A stretch of DNA of 60,161 nucleotides from Bradyrhizobium sp. Gha (GCF_900113735.1 NZ_FOQM01000046.1:1-60161), one strand, 5' to 3'. Positions 1 to 9,528 are shown, counted from the stretch's first letter. Notes: generated from the sequence alone by a model not told the origin. Numbers and translations: made by a program.

Positions 1-122
1 TGGAGAGCGTCGCGGTCGGCCTCGGAATAGACGGCGACCGTCTGAATTCCCATCTTGCGGGCGGACTTGATGACCCGGCAGGCGATTTCGCCGCGGTTGG
101 CGATCAGGATGCGTTTGAACAT
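1..122 (-). CDS. pccA: Propionyl/acetyl-CoA carboxylase biotin carboxylase subunit, 5' end only
   Basis: Only the first 40 codons are inside the window. The N-terminus reads MFKRILIANRGEIACRVIKS, the near-invariant opening of biotin carboxylases (ATP-grasp enzymes that carboxylate biotin with bicarbonate and ATP in the cytoplasm). The alpha chain of propionyl-CoA carboxylase is the likeliest family member because the other end of the window carries the matching beta chain, but 3-methylcrotonyl- or acetyl-CoA carboxylase alpha chains begin in the same way. The start is the ATG at 122. The 176 bases up to the stop of the next gene upstream would hold its promoter; I see no clear motif there. 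Confidence 0.85.
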   Translation of the reverse strand, partial: MFKRILIANRGEIACRVIKSARKMGIQTVAVYSEADRDAL

Positions 123-298
123 GTTTTTCTTGAGCTTCGTCCCTTGGGCGGGACCCCTCCCGGGCCGTTGGCGGGCCGACCGGACGGGGCCGTATCCTGT
201 CGTGGTACAGCAAAATCGGCCGGAGGCAACGGTCTAAATCCGCCCTCTCTGGCGTACCAGCGCAAGACCGAAGCGGGCTCGCTGAGCCGCTGGACGCC

Positions 299-1393
299 CT
301 ATGGCTTCCGGGCCCTCGCCATACCCTCGGTCACGTCCTTGGCCACGTCACGGACCAGGCCGTGAATGAAGCCCAGCTTGGTGACCACGGCCGGCGACAG
401 GATGAAGGGGTAGAGGTCGCGCAGACCCATGGCGCGGTTGACGCTGTTCATCGCGAAGGTGAAGGGCAGCCATGCGTTGACGATCGCCTCGACGTCCCTT
501 GCCTCGTAGGGGTTGAACCGAATCCGTGTCGACAACTCCCCGTCGCGATCCACCTTCGGGCGAACCTCCATGCCGAACTCGCCTGCCATCTCCAGCGTAT
601 CGACGATGTGGAGATAGTGCGCCCAGGTCTCGGCGAAATCCTCCCAGGGGTGCGTTGTCGCATAGGCCGAGACGTAATTCTGCTGCCAGTCCGGCGGCGC
701 GCCATCGGCATAATGGCGTCGCAGGGCCTCGCCGTAATCGGCGGAATCGTCGCCGAACACGGCGCGGCATTCGTCCAGTCTGCCGCCGTCGCGGACCAGC
801 ACGTCCCAAAAATAATGTCCGACCTCGTGGTGGAAATGCCCTAGCAGCGTGCGATACGGCTCGCCCATTTCGAGCCTGCGCCGCTCGCGTTCGATGGCGT
901 CGGTCTCGGTCAGCGCGATCGTGATCCGACCGTTGTCGTGGCCGGTCATGATCCTCTCGCCACTGTTCGGGTCGTCGGCCAGGAAATTGAAGAGCAGCCC
1001 ATGCTCCGGATCGTCCTGCCGGGTCTGGACCGGCAGCTTCCAGCGGATCAGCGAATAAAACAGCCGGTGCTTCGCCACCTCCAGCTCGCGCCAACCGGCG
1101 AGCTGCGCGGGGTCGGAGAGATCGGGCACGATGCCGTTGTGGCGGCAGGCACGGCAATAGCCGGTGGTATCGCCGGCATCGGTCAGCCAATTACAAGCAT
1201 CATACTCGGCATTGCGGCACAGCATGCGCCCCTTGCCCTTGTCGGCTAGCGTGGCCCAGCCCTCCCCGTCCGGCTCAATCGCCGACATTGTCTCCTTCTC
1301 CGGCAGGAAGGCGACCCTGTGACCGCAGCGCCCGCATGCGCGGTTCTCGAAATAGAGGATATTGCCGCAGTCCTGGCAGACAAAGAGCTTCAA
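299..1393 (-). CDS. Putative zinc-binding metallopeptidase with N-terminal zinc ribbon
   Basis: A 364-residue cytoplasmic protein. The N-terminus is a zinc ribbon (Cys6, Cys9, Cys20, Cys23), followed by more Cys pairs near residues 59-83. A metallopeptidase-like core has HEVGH at 189-193 and a downstream WEDFAETWAHYLH segment (250-262) that could give the third zinc ligand and a helical brace. This matches the family of uncharacterised zinc-ribbon plus Peptidase_Mx-like proteins common in rhizobia, of about the same length. Its substrate is unknown. It stands alone between pccA and a divergent histidine kinase gene, and no signal peptide is visible. Confidence 0.8.
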   Translation of the reverse strand: MKLFVCQDCGNILYFENRACGRCGHRVAFLPEKETMSAIEPDGEGWATLADKGKGRMLCRNAEYDACNWLTDAGDTTGYCRACRHNGIVPDLSDPAQLAGWRELEVAKHRLFYSLIRWKLPVQTRQDDPEHGLLFNFLADDPNSGERIMTGHDNGRITIALTETDAIERERRRLEMGEPYRTLLGHFHHEVGHYFWDVLVRDGGRLDECRAVFGDDSADYGEALRRHYADGAPPDWQQNYVSAYATTHPWEDFAETWAHYLHIVDTLEMAGEFGMEVRPKVDRDGELSTRIRFNPYEARDVEAIVNAWLPFTFAMNSVNRAMGLRDLYPFILSPAVVTKLGFIHGLVRDVAKDVTEGMARARKP

Positions 1394-1615
1394 GATTTAG
1401 CCTCTTGGAGAGGAGTTCTGATGACTATCAGTTATGGCGCCTGGCAGATACGCGCGCGGGCGGCCCGTCGTTCCAACGTTTGGAACAAATTGCCAGACCC
1501 GACGTTCGTTCATGCCCCGCCACCACGCATATTCCCTTTGAGCGATGGCTATCACGCTTTGTCTGTGTGAATATCGGCCCGGGACGTCCGCTCCCGCATC
1601 ACAACGGCCGACGCC

Positions 1616-4060
1616 TTGAACGATCCTGCGCCCGAAACCACCGCCGCCGAGCGGCTGCGCGAGCATCTCCAAGAGATCGCGCGCGAGCGCGACAATGCCT
1701 ATCATGCGCTCCAGGAGCGCGAGGCGGAGCTCGCACGCATCCAGCGCATCGGCAAGGTCGGCGGCCTCGAGGTCGACCTCCGCGAAGGTTTCAAGAACCG
1801 CCGCTCGCCGGAATATCTGATGATCCATGGGCTGCCGCCGGAGGCCGTCGACGAGAGGCATGAGGACTGGGTCGGCCGTATCCATCCTGACGACCGCGAT
1901 GCCACGGTCAAACACTTCTTCGATGCGTTGGCCGCGACCGGCGAGGACTACACCGCCGAGTACCGCATCATCCGCCCGAACGACCGCGAGACGCGCTGGA
2001 TCCGCGTCGTCGCCAAGATCGAGCGCGACAGCGACGGCCGCGCCGTCCGCCTCGTGGGCGCCCATATCGATATCACCGACCAGGCGCTGGCGCGCGAGAC
2101 GCTGCGGGAGAGCGAGGAGCGGTTTCGGCTCATCGCCGACAGCGCGCCGGTGCCGATCTGGGTGACGAAGCTCGACCGCACACGCTCCTTTGCCAATCAG
2201 GCCTATGTCGACTTCGTCGGCATGCCCTACGAGCAGGCCATCGCCTTCGACTGGCGCAAGGTGCTGCATCCCGACGACCTGCCCCACGTGCTGCAGCAAT
2301 CCGTCCAGGGCGAGGCCTCGCTCCAACCGTTCGTGCTGGAGGCACGCTACAAAAACGCTTCTGGCGAATGGCGCTGGCTGCGCTCGGAATCGCAGCCGCG
2401 CTGGGATCCGACCGGCAAGCATATCGGCTTCATCGGCGTCGCCCACGACATCACCGTTGCCAAGCAGGCCGAAATCGAGCTGCGGCAGCTCAACGAGACG
2501 CTCGAAGAGCGCATCGTCGAGCGCACCGCCGAGCTCGAGTCCAACGAATCCCGGCTGCGCGCGATCCTGGCGACCAGCAACCAATATCAGGGCCTGGTCG
2601 ACCTCAAGGGCGAACTGCTCTACGCCAACAACACTGCGCTCGAAGGCATCAAGGCCCGCAGCGAGGATGTGATCGGCAGGCCGTTCTGGGAAACGCCGTG
2701 GTTCACCGGCACACACGGTATGAGTGCCGCCGTGCGCGAGGCCTTCGAGAGCGTGTTGAAAGGTCAGGCGGTGCGGATGGAGATGCGGCTGCGCCTGCCG
2801 GTCGGCGAGCGCGACTTCGATTTCGGCATGCGGCCCGTGCTCGACCGCCACGGCAACATCACCGGCGCAGTGCCTGAGGCGGTCGACATCACCGAGCGAC
2901 GTCGCGGCGAGGAAGCGCTGCGGCAGTCGCAGAAGATGGAGGCGATCGGACAGCTCACCGGCGGCGTCGCACACGACTTCAACAATCTGCTCACGATCAT
3001 CCGCTCGGCGACCGATTTCCTACGCCGGCGCGAGCTGCCGGAAGAGCGCCGCCGTCGCTATGTCGATGCCATCTCCGAGACCGTCGAGCGCGCCTCCAAG
3101 CTGACTGCGCAGCTCCTCGCCTTTGCGCGGCGGCAGCCGCTGAAGCCGCAGATCTTCAATGTCGGCAGCCAGGTCGAAGGCGTGGCGCAGCTGGTCCGGC
3201 CGCTGGTCGGCGGCCGCATCGAAATCGTCGTCGAGATCGACGATTCCGATTGCTTTACCGTGGCCGACGTCGCCCAGTTCGAGACCGCGCTGATCAACCT
3301 CGCCATCAACGCCCGCGACGCCATGGACGGCGAAGGCCGCCTGACCATCGCCGTGCGCAAGGTTCAGGGCATTCCGAACCTGCGTGCGCAGTCCGCGCGC
3401 GGCGGCGACTATGTCGCAATCTCCGTGGCGGACACCGGCAGCGGCATCGCACCCGAGAACATCGACGCCATCTTCGAGCCGTTCTTCACCACCAAGGAGG
3501 TCGGCAAAGGCACCGGGCTCGGCCTCAGCCAGGCGTTCGGCTTCGCCAAACAGTCCGAGGGTGACATTGCGGTGACGAGCACGCTCGGAAAGGGCGCGAC
3601 CTTCACGATCTATTTGCCGCAGGCACAGAGCCCCGCGACCGAAAAGGCAGCCACATCGCTGACCAGCGAAAGCGCGACCACCGGGCGCGGTTACCGCGTC
3701 CTCGTGGTCGAGGACAATGACGACGTCGGCCAGTTCTCGACTGAGCTCTTGGAGGACCTCGGCTATGTCACCCGCCGCGCCGCCAACGCCAATGCAGCAC
3801 TCGCCATTCTCGAGGAGAACGAATTCGCCGTCGACCTCGTGTTCTCCGACGTCATCATGCCGGGCATGAACGGCGTCGAGCTCGCCGGCATCATCCGCGA
3901 ACGCTATCCGGGCCTGCCGGTGGTGCTCACCTCCGGCTACAGCAACGTGCTCGCCGAAAGCGCCCACCGCGGGTTCGAATTGATCCAGAAGCCGTATTCG
4001 GTGGAGTCGCTGTCGCGCATCTTGCGCAAGGCGATTGCCGAGAAGTCGGTGGCAAGGTGA
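1616..4060 (+). CDS. PAS-domain hybrid sensor histidine kinase with C-terminal receiver
   Basis: An 814-residue protein with no transmembrane segment, so probably a cytoplasmic sensor. In order: a short coiled coil (about 12-45), PAS/PAC (about 45-160), PAS/PAC (165-285), a second coiled coil (285-310), a third PAS (312-430), and a HisKA helix with the phospho-accepting His453 in GGVAHDFNNLL. The ATPase domain has its N box near 560 and GTGLGLS near 632. A receiver domain (about 694-810) has Asp745 in VFSDVIMPG. The start is a TTG at 1616 with no good Shine-Dalgarno sequence; the next in-frame starts would cut into the first PAS domain. No partner regulator is adjacent, so the ligand is unknown. 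Confidence 0.88.
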   Translation: MNDPAPETTAAERLREHLQEIARERDNAYHALQEREAELARIQRIGKVGGLEVDLREGFKNRRSPEYLMIHGLPPEAVDERHEDWVGRIHPDDRDATVKHFFDALAATGEDYTAEYRIIRPNDRETRWIRVVAKIERDSDGRAVRLVGAHIDITDQALARETLRESEERFRLIADSAPVPIWVTKLDRTRSFANQAYVDFVGMPYEQAIAFDWRKVLHPDDLPHVLQQSVQGEASLQPFVLEARYKNASGEWRWLRSESQPRWDPTGKHIGFIGVAHDITVAKQAEIELRQLNETLEERIVERTAELESNESRLRAILATSNQYQGLVDLKGELLYANNTALEGIKARSEDVIGRPFWETPWFTGTHGMSAAVREAFESVLKGQAVRMEMRLRLPVGERDFDFGMRPVLDRHGNITGAVPEAVDITERRRGEEALRQSQKMEAIGQLTGGVAHDFNNLLTIIRSATDFLRRRELPEERRRRYVDAISETVERASKLTAQLLAFARRQPLKPQIFNVGSQVEGVAQLVRPLVGGRIEIVVEIDDSDCFTVADVAQFETALINLAINARDAMDGEGRLTIAVRKVQGIPNLRAQSARGGDYVAISVADTGSGIAPENIDAIFEPFFTTKEVGKGTGLGLSQAFGFAKQSEGDIAVTSTLGKGATFTIYLPQAQSPATEKAATSLTSESATTGRGYRVLVVEDNDDVGQFSTELLEDLGYVTRRAANANAALAILEENEFAVDLVFSDVIMPGMNGVELAGIIRERYPGLPVVLTSGYSNVLAESAHRGFELIQKPYSVESLSRILRKAIAEKSVAR

Positions 4061-4095
4061 GTGTTATGAGCGCAGGAAGCCACCATGAACTCCGG

Positions 4096-4172
4096 CATTG
4101 CGAGCGCAGAGAAGCAATCCAGAATCCCTCCGCGGAGACAGATTGGATTGCTTCGCTGCGCTCGCAATGACG
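4096..4172. repeat. Palindromic intergenic repeat (CATTGCGAGCG family), copy 1
   Basis: Inverted arms 4096-4120 and 4145-4169 pair almost perfectly, with the outer sequence CATTGCGAGCGCAG and its complement CTGCGCTCGCAATG, around a 24-base centre. The same arms recur at 47083-47165 and, degraded, at 55350-55468. It lies between the kinase gene and the EamA gene and creates a false N-terminal extension of the latter when translated. I remember this family as very common between Bradyrhizobium genes. Confidence 0.85.
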
Positions 4173-4211
4173 ACGCTGGCGCGCCGTCCTGGAACAACGG
4201 ATACCGATGAC

Positions 4212-4652
4212 ATGAAACCCGCCTTCCTCTCCGCCTGGCAAACCTGGGCGCTGCTGTCCGCCTGCTTTGCCGCATTGACTGCGATCTTCGCCAAGATCGG
4301 CGTCGAGAACATCAATCCTGATCTCGCGACATTCATCCGCACCATCGTGGTGCTGCTGGCTTTCTCGGCGCTGTTGTTCTTCACCGGGCAGTTCGCGGTG
4401 CCCTCGGCGGTCTCGTCGCGGACGTGGCTGTTCCTGGTGTTGTCGGGCCTCGCGACCGGCGCGTCGTGGCTGTGTTACTTCCGAGCGCTGAAGCTCGGAC
4501 CCGCCACGCTGGTCGCACCGATCGACAAGCTCAGCGTCGTCTTGGTTGCCGTTTTCGCTTTCGCCTTTCTTGGTGAGCGTCCGACGGCGCAAGGCTGGGT
4601 CGGGATCACGATGATTGGCGCCGGCGCGGTTCTCCTGGCCGTGAAGTTCTAG
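4212..4652 (+). CDS. EamA-family (DMT superfamily) half-size transporter
   Basis: A 146-residue, strongly hydrophobic protein with about five membrane segments and one EamA domain. Full-length DMT exporters have two such domains in about 290 residues, so this one probably works as a dimer. The C-terminal signature runs from ALKLGPATLVAPIDKLS to FLGERP and a final GAVLLAVKF helix. The substrate is unknown; relatives export amino acids or metabolites. The start is the ATG at 4212, because the 38 codons upstream are translated from the palindromic repeat. The gene is followed after 67 bases by an MFS gene on the same strand. Confidence 0.85.
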   Translation: MKPAFLSAWQTWALLSACFAALTAIFAKIGVENINPDLATFIRTIVVLLAFSALLFFTGQFAVPSAVSSRTWLFLVLSGLATGASWLCYFRALKLGPATLVAPIDKLSVVLVAVFAFAFLGERPTAQGWVGITMIGAGAVLLAVKF

Positions 4653-4719
4653 GTCGGGAACAAAGTTGGCGGGAGATCGGTTTCTGCGGGGGCGCTTCCC
4701 TGCCTCGATTGAGCCACCG

Positions 4720-6003
4720 ATGTCGAGCAAACACCGCAATCAGGCAAGACAGGCCGGCCACGCCCTGGATGCAGCGAATTTCTTCCTCGCCGACGTCCGT
4801 GATGGGCTCGGCCCCTATCTTGCCGTCTACCTCCTCACCGAGCAGCACCGGGACGAGGCGCGCATCGGCCTCGTGATGTCGATTGCAACGATCGCCGGCA
4901 TCGTGGCGCAGACGCCGGCCGGCGCTCTGGTCGATGCGACGCGAGCCAAGCGGACCGCGATGGCGACCGCCGCCGTCATGGTGACCATCGCCTCGCTGTC
5001 CGTGCCGCTGTTTCCAAGCTTTTTCCCGGTCGCGATCTCTCAAGGCGTCGCGCAGGCCGCCGCCGTGGTCTTCCCGCCGGCAATCTCCGCCGTCTCGCTC
5101 GGCATCTTCGGCCATGCCGCCTTCACTCGGCGGATCGGCCGCAACGAGACCTTTAATCACGCCGGCAACGCGGTCGCGGCCGGGCTCGCAGGCGTGTCCG
5201 CTTACTGGTTCGGCCCGACAGTCGTGTTCTACCTTCTCGGGGCCATGGCGCTCGCGAGCCTCGTCAGCATCCTCGCGATCCCGGAACGCGCCATCGACCA
5301 CGACCTTGCCCGCGGCCTGCACGACGCCGGTCCGGATGCGCAGCACGAACCGCCATCCGGCCTCGGCGTGCTGCTCACGTGTCGGCCCCTGCTCGCCTTC
5401 GCGATCTGCGTCCTGCTCTTTCATCTCTCCAATGCCGCGATGCTGCCGTTGGTCGGGCAAAAGCTCGCGCTTCAAGACAAGAAGATGGGGACCAGCCTGA
5501 TGTCGGCCTGCATCGTGGCAGCGCAGATCGTGATGGTGCCGTTCGCCCTCCTGGTCGGCGCCCGGGCCGACCGCTGGGGCCACAAGCGCTTCTTCCTTGC
5601 CGCGCTCCTGATCCTCCCAATTCGGGGCGCGCTCTACACCTTCTCCGACAATCCAGCCTGGCTGGTCGGCGTGCAGCTGCTGGACGGCGTCGGTGCCGGC
5701 ATCTTTGGCGCGATCTTCCCCGTCATCGTTGCCGATCTCATGCGGAACAGCGGCCGCTTCAACGTCGCGCAAGGCGTTGTCATCACAGCCCAGAGCATCG
5801 GGGCTGCGCTGTCAACGACGCTCGCCGGTTTCGTCGTGGTCGGAGCTGGCTACAGCGCAGCCTTCATGACCCTCGGCGCGATCGCCGCGATCGGCGCCAT
5901 CATCTGCCTCCTCGCCCTGCCCGAGACGCGGCAAATCATCGATGTCGGTCCGCGCCAGCGGGGGAAGACAGCGGCGCGAGCTTCCGCTATCGCTGCCAAA
6001 TGA
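4720..6003 (+). CDS. MFS transporter
   Basis: A 427-residue inner-membrane protein with about 12 hydrophobic segments. It has a motif A-like stretch after the second helix (GALVDATRAKR) and a matching RADRWGHKR stretch between helices 8 and 9, which is the two-fold repeat expected of the major facilitator superfamily. The ATG at 4720 is preferred over an in-frame upstream start at 4666, whose 18 codons have no membrane or conserved character. It is followed 22 bases later by an anion-transporter gene on the same strand, so the two may be cotranscribed. The substrate cannot be predicted. Confidence 0.82.
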   Translation: MSSKHRNQARQAGHALDAANFFLADVRDGLGPYLAVYLLTEQHRDEARIGLVMSIATIAGIVAQTPAGALVDATRAKRTAMATAAVMVTIASLSVPLFPSFFPVAISQGVAQAAAVVFPPAISAVSLGIFGHAAFTRRIGRNETFNHAGNAVAAGLAGVSAYWFGPTVVFYLLGAMALASLVSILAIPERAIDHDLARGLHDAGPDAQHEPPSGLGVLLTCRPLLAFAICVLLFHLSNAAMLPLVGQKLALQDKKMGTSLMSACIVAAQIVMVPFALLVGARADRWGHKRFFLAALLILPIRGALYTFSDNPAWLVGVQLLDGVGAGIFGAIFPVIVADLMRNSGRFNVAQGVVITAQSIGAALSTTLAGFVVVGAGYSAAFMTLGAIAAIGAIICLLALPETRQIIDVGPRQRGKTAARASAIAAK

Positions 6004-6025
6004 ACCCATTGCACAAGGATTGAAC

Positions 6026-7276
6026 GTGCCCTCTCACGCCATCTGGGCCTGGAGCATCATCGTCGCCGCGACCGCTTGCGTCATCATCCGCCCTTTTCAC
6101 CTGCCCGAGGCGATCTGGGCCGTGCTCGGCGCCGGCGCCCTGGTGCTGTTCGGCTTCCTGCCCTGGCAGGACGCACTTCTCGGCATCGAGAAAGGCGTTG
6201 ACGTCTACCTCTTCCTGATCGGCATGATGCTGATCGCCGAGCTCGCCCGGCTCGAGGGCCTGTTCGACTATCTCGCGGCGCTTGCGGTGGAATATGCCGC
6301 CGGCTCGCCGCGGCGGCTGTTCCTGTTGATCTACATTGTCGGCACGGTCGTCACCGTGCTGCTCTCGAACGACGCCACCGCCATTGTGCTGACGCCCGCA
6401 GTCTACGCCGCAACGCGCGCAGCCGGCGTCAAACCGCTGCCTTATCTGTTCGTTTGCGCCTTCATCGCCAATGCCGCGAGCTTCGTGCTGCCGATCTCAA
6501 ACCCCGCCAACCTCGTCGTGTTCGGCGCGCGCATGCCGCAGCTCACGGAATGGCTGCGCCTGTTCGCCCTGCCCTCGATAGCCTCGATCCTGCTGACCTA
6601 TATCGTGCTGCGCCTGACCCAGCATCGCGCGCTGAAGGAGGACAAGATCGCCGCGCGCGTGCCGCATCCAAAGCTCGGCCGCGGCGGCAAGCTCACGGCG
6701 GTCGGCATCGTTGCCATTGGCGTGGTGCTGGTCACGGCCTCGGCGCTCGACAAGCAGCTCGGATTGCCGACCTTCATCTGCGGCGTCGTGACGGCCACGA
6801 TCGTGCTGCTGATCAGCCAGCAATCGCCCCTGCCCGTGCTGAAGGGCGTCTCCTGGAGCGTGCTGCCGCTGGTCGGCGGGCTCTTCGTGATGGTGGAGAC
6901 GCTGATCAAGACGGGCGTGATCGGCCAGCTCAGCGCGCTCTTGCATGAAGCCGTCGCGCAATCCGTGACAGAGGCCGCCTGGAGCGTCGGCATCGCGACC
7001 GGGGCTGCCACCAACGTCGCCAACAATCTGCCGGTCGGCCTGGTCGCCGGCTCGGTCGCCGCGAGCGATCATCTGCCTGCGCCAGTTCTCAGCGCTATCC
7101 TGATCGGCGTCGATCTCGGGCCCAACCTGTCAGTCACGGGCTCGCTGGCCACCATCCTCTGGCTCGTCGCGCTGCGGCGGGAGAAGATCGAGGTCGGCGC
7201 CTGGCGCTTCCTCAAGCTCGGCCTGCTGGTGACGCCGCCGGCCCTGATCGCGGCACTGGCGGCCGCGATCAGGTAG
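6026..7276 (+). CDS. SLC13/ArsB-type (ion transporter superfamily) permease
   Basis: A 416-residue membrane protein of the IT superfamily with about 11 hydrophobic helices. The first half has LLSNDATAIVLTPAVYA and PISNPANLVVFG, the loop signatures of ArsB and related anion or dicarboxylate transporters. The second half has a symmetrical ATNVANNLPVGLVAG. Arsenite, citrate or another anion are all possible substrates. No ars genes flank it, so an arsenic role is not supported by context. The start chosen is GTG 6026, with AAGGA centred about 8 bases upstream; the in-frame stretch before it lies inside the previous gene. It runs convergent with the next gene, 9 bases away. Confidence 0.82.
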   Translation: MPSHAIWAWSIIVAATACVIIRPFHLPEAIWAVLGAGALVLFGFLPWQDALLGIEKGVDVYLFLIGMMLIAELARLEGLFDYLAALAVEYAAGSPRRLFLLIYIVGTVVTVLLSNDATAIVLTPAVYAATRAAGVKPLPYLFVCAFIANAASFVLPISNPANLVVFGARMPQLTEWLRLFALPSIASILLTYIVLRLTQHRALKEDKIAARVPHPKLGRGGKLTAVGIVAIGVVLVTASALDKQLGLPTFICGVVTATIVLLISQQSPLPVLKGVSWSVLPLVGGLFVMVETLIKTGVIGQLSALLHEAVAQSVTEAAWSVGIATGAATNVANNLPVGLVAGSVAASDHLPAPVLSAILIGVDLGPNLSVTGSLATILWLVALRREKIEVGAWRFLKLGLLVTPPALIAALAAAIR

Positions 7277-7285
7277 TTCGTATCG

Positions 7286-8650
7286 TCAGTCGTTCTCGTA
7301 ACCGTAGACCTCCGGCAGGATGAAGAGCGCGGCGAGCAATCCGATCAGCGGGAAGATCGCGACCATCAGCGTGGCATTCGCCTGCCCGACCGCAGCGAAC
7401 ACCGTCGGGAACAGGAAGATCGCCAGGAACGACGGCAGCTTCACGAACATGTAGGCGAAGCCGCTCGCCGTGCCGCGGTACTTCGGCTTGGCGACCATGG
7501 TCGGGATCGTCATGCAGTTCGACGCATCCCAATAATGGCCCCACAACATGGCAGCCGCCGCGAACGGCAGCAGGACCTTGTTGTCGGTATAGAGCGCGAA
7601 AGCCGCAACCAGCAGCGAAGCCAGCACGATCGCGAAGCCTGCGATCGCGATGCCGCGGTGGCCGATCTTCGGCGTCAGCAGCGGGCCGACCCAGCCGGAC
7701 AGAGCGGCGAAGCAGAACAGCGCCATGGTCACCAGGTTGATACCGAGCACGCTCGACACGCCGACCATCACGAACAGCACCGGCAGATAGAACGCGAAGG
7801 TCGAGAACTCGCTGCCTTGCGCGAAGCAGGCGATCCAGCCGTAGATCGTCGCGCGCCAGCGGATCGGATCCTTCTTCAGGTCGGCCAGGAAGGCGCGGGT
7901 CGAGACCTTCGGCACCACCACATCCTGGTCCGGCAGCATGGCGAGATCGTCGTTGAACATCTCGCGCGCGACCTGCTTGGCTTCGCGGAAACGCCCCTTC
8001 TGCACCAGCCACACCGCCGTCTCCGGCACGTCGTGGCGCAACAGCAGGATGATCAGCGCCGGCACCGCGCCGAGCCCGAGCGTCACGCGCCACAGCATCT
8101 CGTGCTGGATATCCAGCAACAGGAAGATCACGATGACGCCGATGGTCAGCACCTCGCCGACGGCGAACATGAACTGCCAGCGGTTACCCATGACCTCGCG
8201 CTCACCCTTGGCCATGGATTCCATGATGTAGGTGTAGCCGGTCGAGATGTCGGAGCCGAGCGGGATGCCGAGAAAGAACCGGATGACGACGAGCCAGAAG
8301 ACGCTGGGCACGAAGGCCTGCGCCAGTGCCAGCACGATGAACATCACCATCGTGACCAGGAACATCACGCGGCGGCCGATCTTGTCGGACAGCCAGCCAC
8401 CGAGCAGAGCGCCGATCAGCGCGCCGCCTTGCGTGCCGGCTGCGGCGAGACCGAGCATCAGCGGATCGGGATTGTACTGCTCCTTGATGAAGATCAGCAC
8501 GAAGGCGATCGAGTAGAGATCCCAGGCCTCGACGAGGATCGAGGCCATCATCAGCCAGCCGACCTTGTTACCCTTGGGACTGTAATTCGTAATGAGGTAG
8601 CGGACCGCCGCTTCGCTCGCGGTCGGCTGTGGCAGGGCCATCGTTGACAT
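7286..8650 (-). CDS. MFS transporter, probable sugar-acid/H+ symporter
   Basis: A 454-residue MFS protein with 12 predicted helices and the motif A GGWLSDKIGRRV after helix 2. Its general form (long N-terminal tail, VEAWDLYSIAFVL in helix 1) resembles sugar-acid and aromatic-acid proton symporters. It lies 24 bases downstream of the GntR regulator on the same strand and divergent from the sugar-acid catabolic genes, so it is the likely importer for that pathway. The start is ATG 8650, with AGAGGA 8 bases upstream; the longer start at 8668 adds six residues only. Confidence 0.85.
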   Translation of the reverse strand: MSTMALPQPTASEAAVRYLITNYSPKGNKVGWLMMASILVEAWDLYSIAFVLIFIKEQYNPDPLMLGLAAAGTQGGALIGALLGGWLSDKIGRRVMFLVTMVMFIVLALAQAFVPSVFWLVVIRFFLGIPLGSDISTGYTYIMESMAKGEREVMGNRWQFMFAVGEVLTIGVIVIFLLLDIQHEMLWRVTLGLGAVPALIILLLRHDVPETAVWLVQKGRFREAKQVAREMFNDDLAMLPDQDVVVPKVSTRAFLADLKKDPIRWRATIYGWIACFAQGSEFSTFAFYLPVLFVMVGVSSVLGINLVTMALFCFAALSGWVGPLLTPKIGHRGIAIAGFAIVLASLLVAAFALYTDNKVLLPFAAAAMLWGHYWDASNCMTIPTMVAKPKYRGTASGFAYMFVKLPSFLAIFLFPTVFAAVGQANATLMVAIFPLIGLLAALFILPEVYGYEND

Positions 8651-8674
8651 GTTTGATCCTCTCTTCAAATTCTT

Positions 8675-9442
8675 TTAAGCGCCGAGCAGGGGCTCGATGC
8701 TGCAATCGAGCAGCCGCGGGTCGATCCCCGTCTCCATGCCCGTGAACATCTGGCCCATGTAGTCGATCAAGGCATCGCTCGCCTTGACGGCCTCCTCGAC
8801 ACGGCGGTTCGCAATCGCATTGAGAATACCAAGGTGATGATCGATTGTTCCTGACAGATCGGCCTGTCCCGGCATGAAGCGGTGATGGATGTAGCCGATG
8901 CGGCGATACAGCGTGTGCAGCGGCCGCAGCGTATGCACCAGGAACGGCTCACCCGCCGCCTCCAGCACCAGCGCGTCGATGCGCCGGTCGATGCTGTTGA
9001 ACTCGTCGAGGGTCAGCGTGGCGCGGCGCTCGCGCAGCAGGCGCTCGATATGCAGCGCCTGATTGCGATGCGAGAGGCTGGCGCGATCAGCCGCGAGGCG
9101 GATGACAAAACGCTCCATGTCGCGGCGCAAGCCCAGCAGCATGCGCTCGCGCGCGAGATCGATCGGTGCGATATGCAGGCCGTGGCGCGGACGGATGATG
9201 ATGAGCGTGTCGGCGGAGAGCCTGTTGACGGCGTGATGCACCGGCGTACGGCCGAAGCCGGTGATATGCTGCAATTCCAGCATGGTCATGAACTGGCCGG
9301 GCTTGAGCTCGCAATGAACGAGCAGCTCCTCGATCTTCTGGTAGGCCAGCTCGAAGAAATTGAGACGGTTGCGCCGCGAGGGCCTGCCCTCGCCGGAACC
9401 CTCCGATCTCACCACCTCGAGCGCGCGCTTGCGCCGTGCCAT
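8675..9442 (-). CDS. GntR-family transcriptional regulator (FCD-like effector domain)
   Basis: A 255-residue regulator. A basic N-terminal tail is followed by a winged helix (about 25-95) containing the recognition segment TGFGRTPVHHAVNRL, and by an all-helical C-terminal effector domain with the Arg/Asp/His pattern of the FCD (FadR C-terminal) group. It probably senses the sugar acid or an intermediate and controls the divergent catabolic genes and the MFS importer. The start is ATG 9442 behind a strong GGGAGG. A near-perfect 16-base palindrome in the divergent promoter region is a good candidate for its operator. Confidence 0.88.
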   Translation of the reverse strand: MARRKRALEVVRSEGSGEGRPSRRNRLNFFELAYQKIEELLVHCELKPGQFMTMLELQHITGFGRTPVHHAVNRLSADTLIIIRPRHGLHIAPIDLARERMLLGLRRDMERFVIRLAADRASLSHRNQALHIERLLRERRATLTLDEFNSIDRRIDALVLEAAGEPFLVHTLRPLHTLYRRIGYIHHRFMPGQADLSGTIDHHLGILNAIANRRVEEAVKASDALIDYMGQMFTGMETGIDPRLLDCSIEPLLGA

Positions 9443-9512
9443 GTTTGCCTCCCGTCCGCCCGCGCGTTCGCTTGCAGGTCGGCCGCCTTGTTTGTGGCAC
9501 ACTTAAAACATG

Positions 9513-9528
9513 TTGTGATATATTACAA
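9513..9528. promoter_or_regulatory. Candidate GntR operator in divergent promoter region
   Basis: TTGTGATATATTACAA is an inverted repeat with one mismatched pair (G/A at the fifth position). It sits in the 178-base region between the GntR gene and the dehydratase gene. Its TTGT...ACAA ends and size fit FCD-type GntR operators. The assignment to this regulator rests on position and symmetry only. Confidence 0.6.

Noticed and set aside
1397..2974. A 525-residue minus-strand frame over the hybrid kinase gene
   Set aside because: No domain pattern; the plus-strand frame has PAS, HisKA, ATPase and receiver motifs.
9496..9512. Possible sigma-54 promoter (TGGCAC) before the dehydratase gene
   Set aside because: The required GC of the -12 element is not present at the correct spacing.
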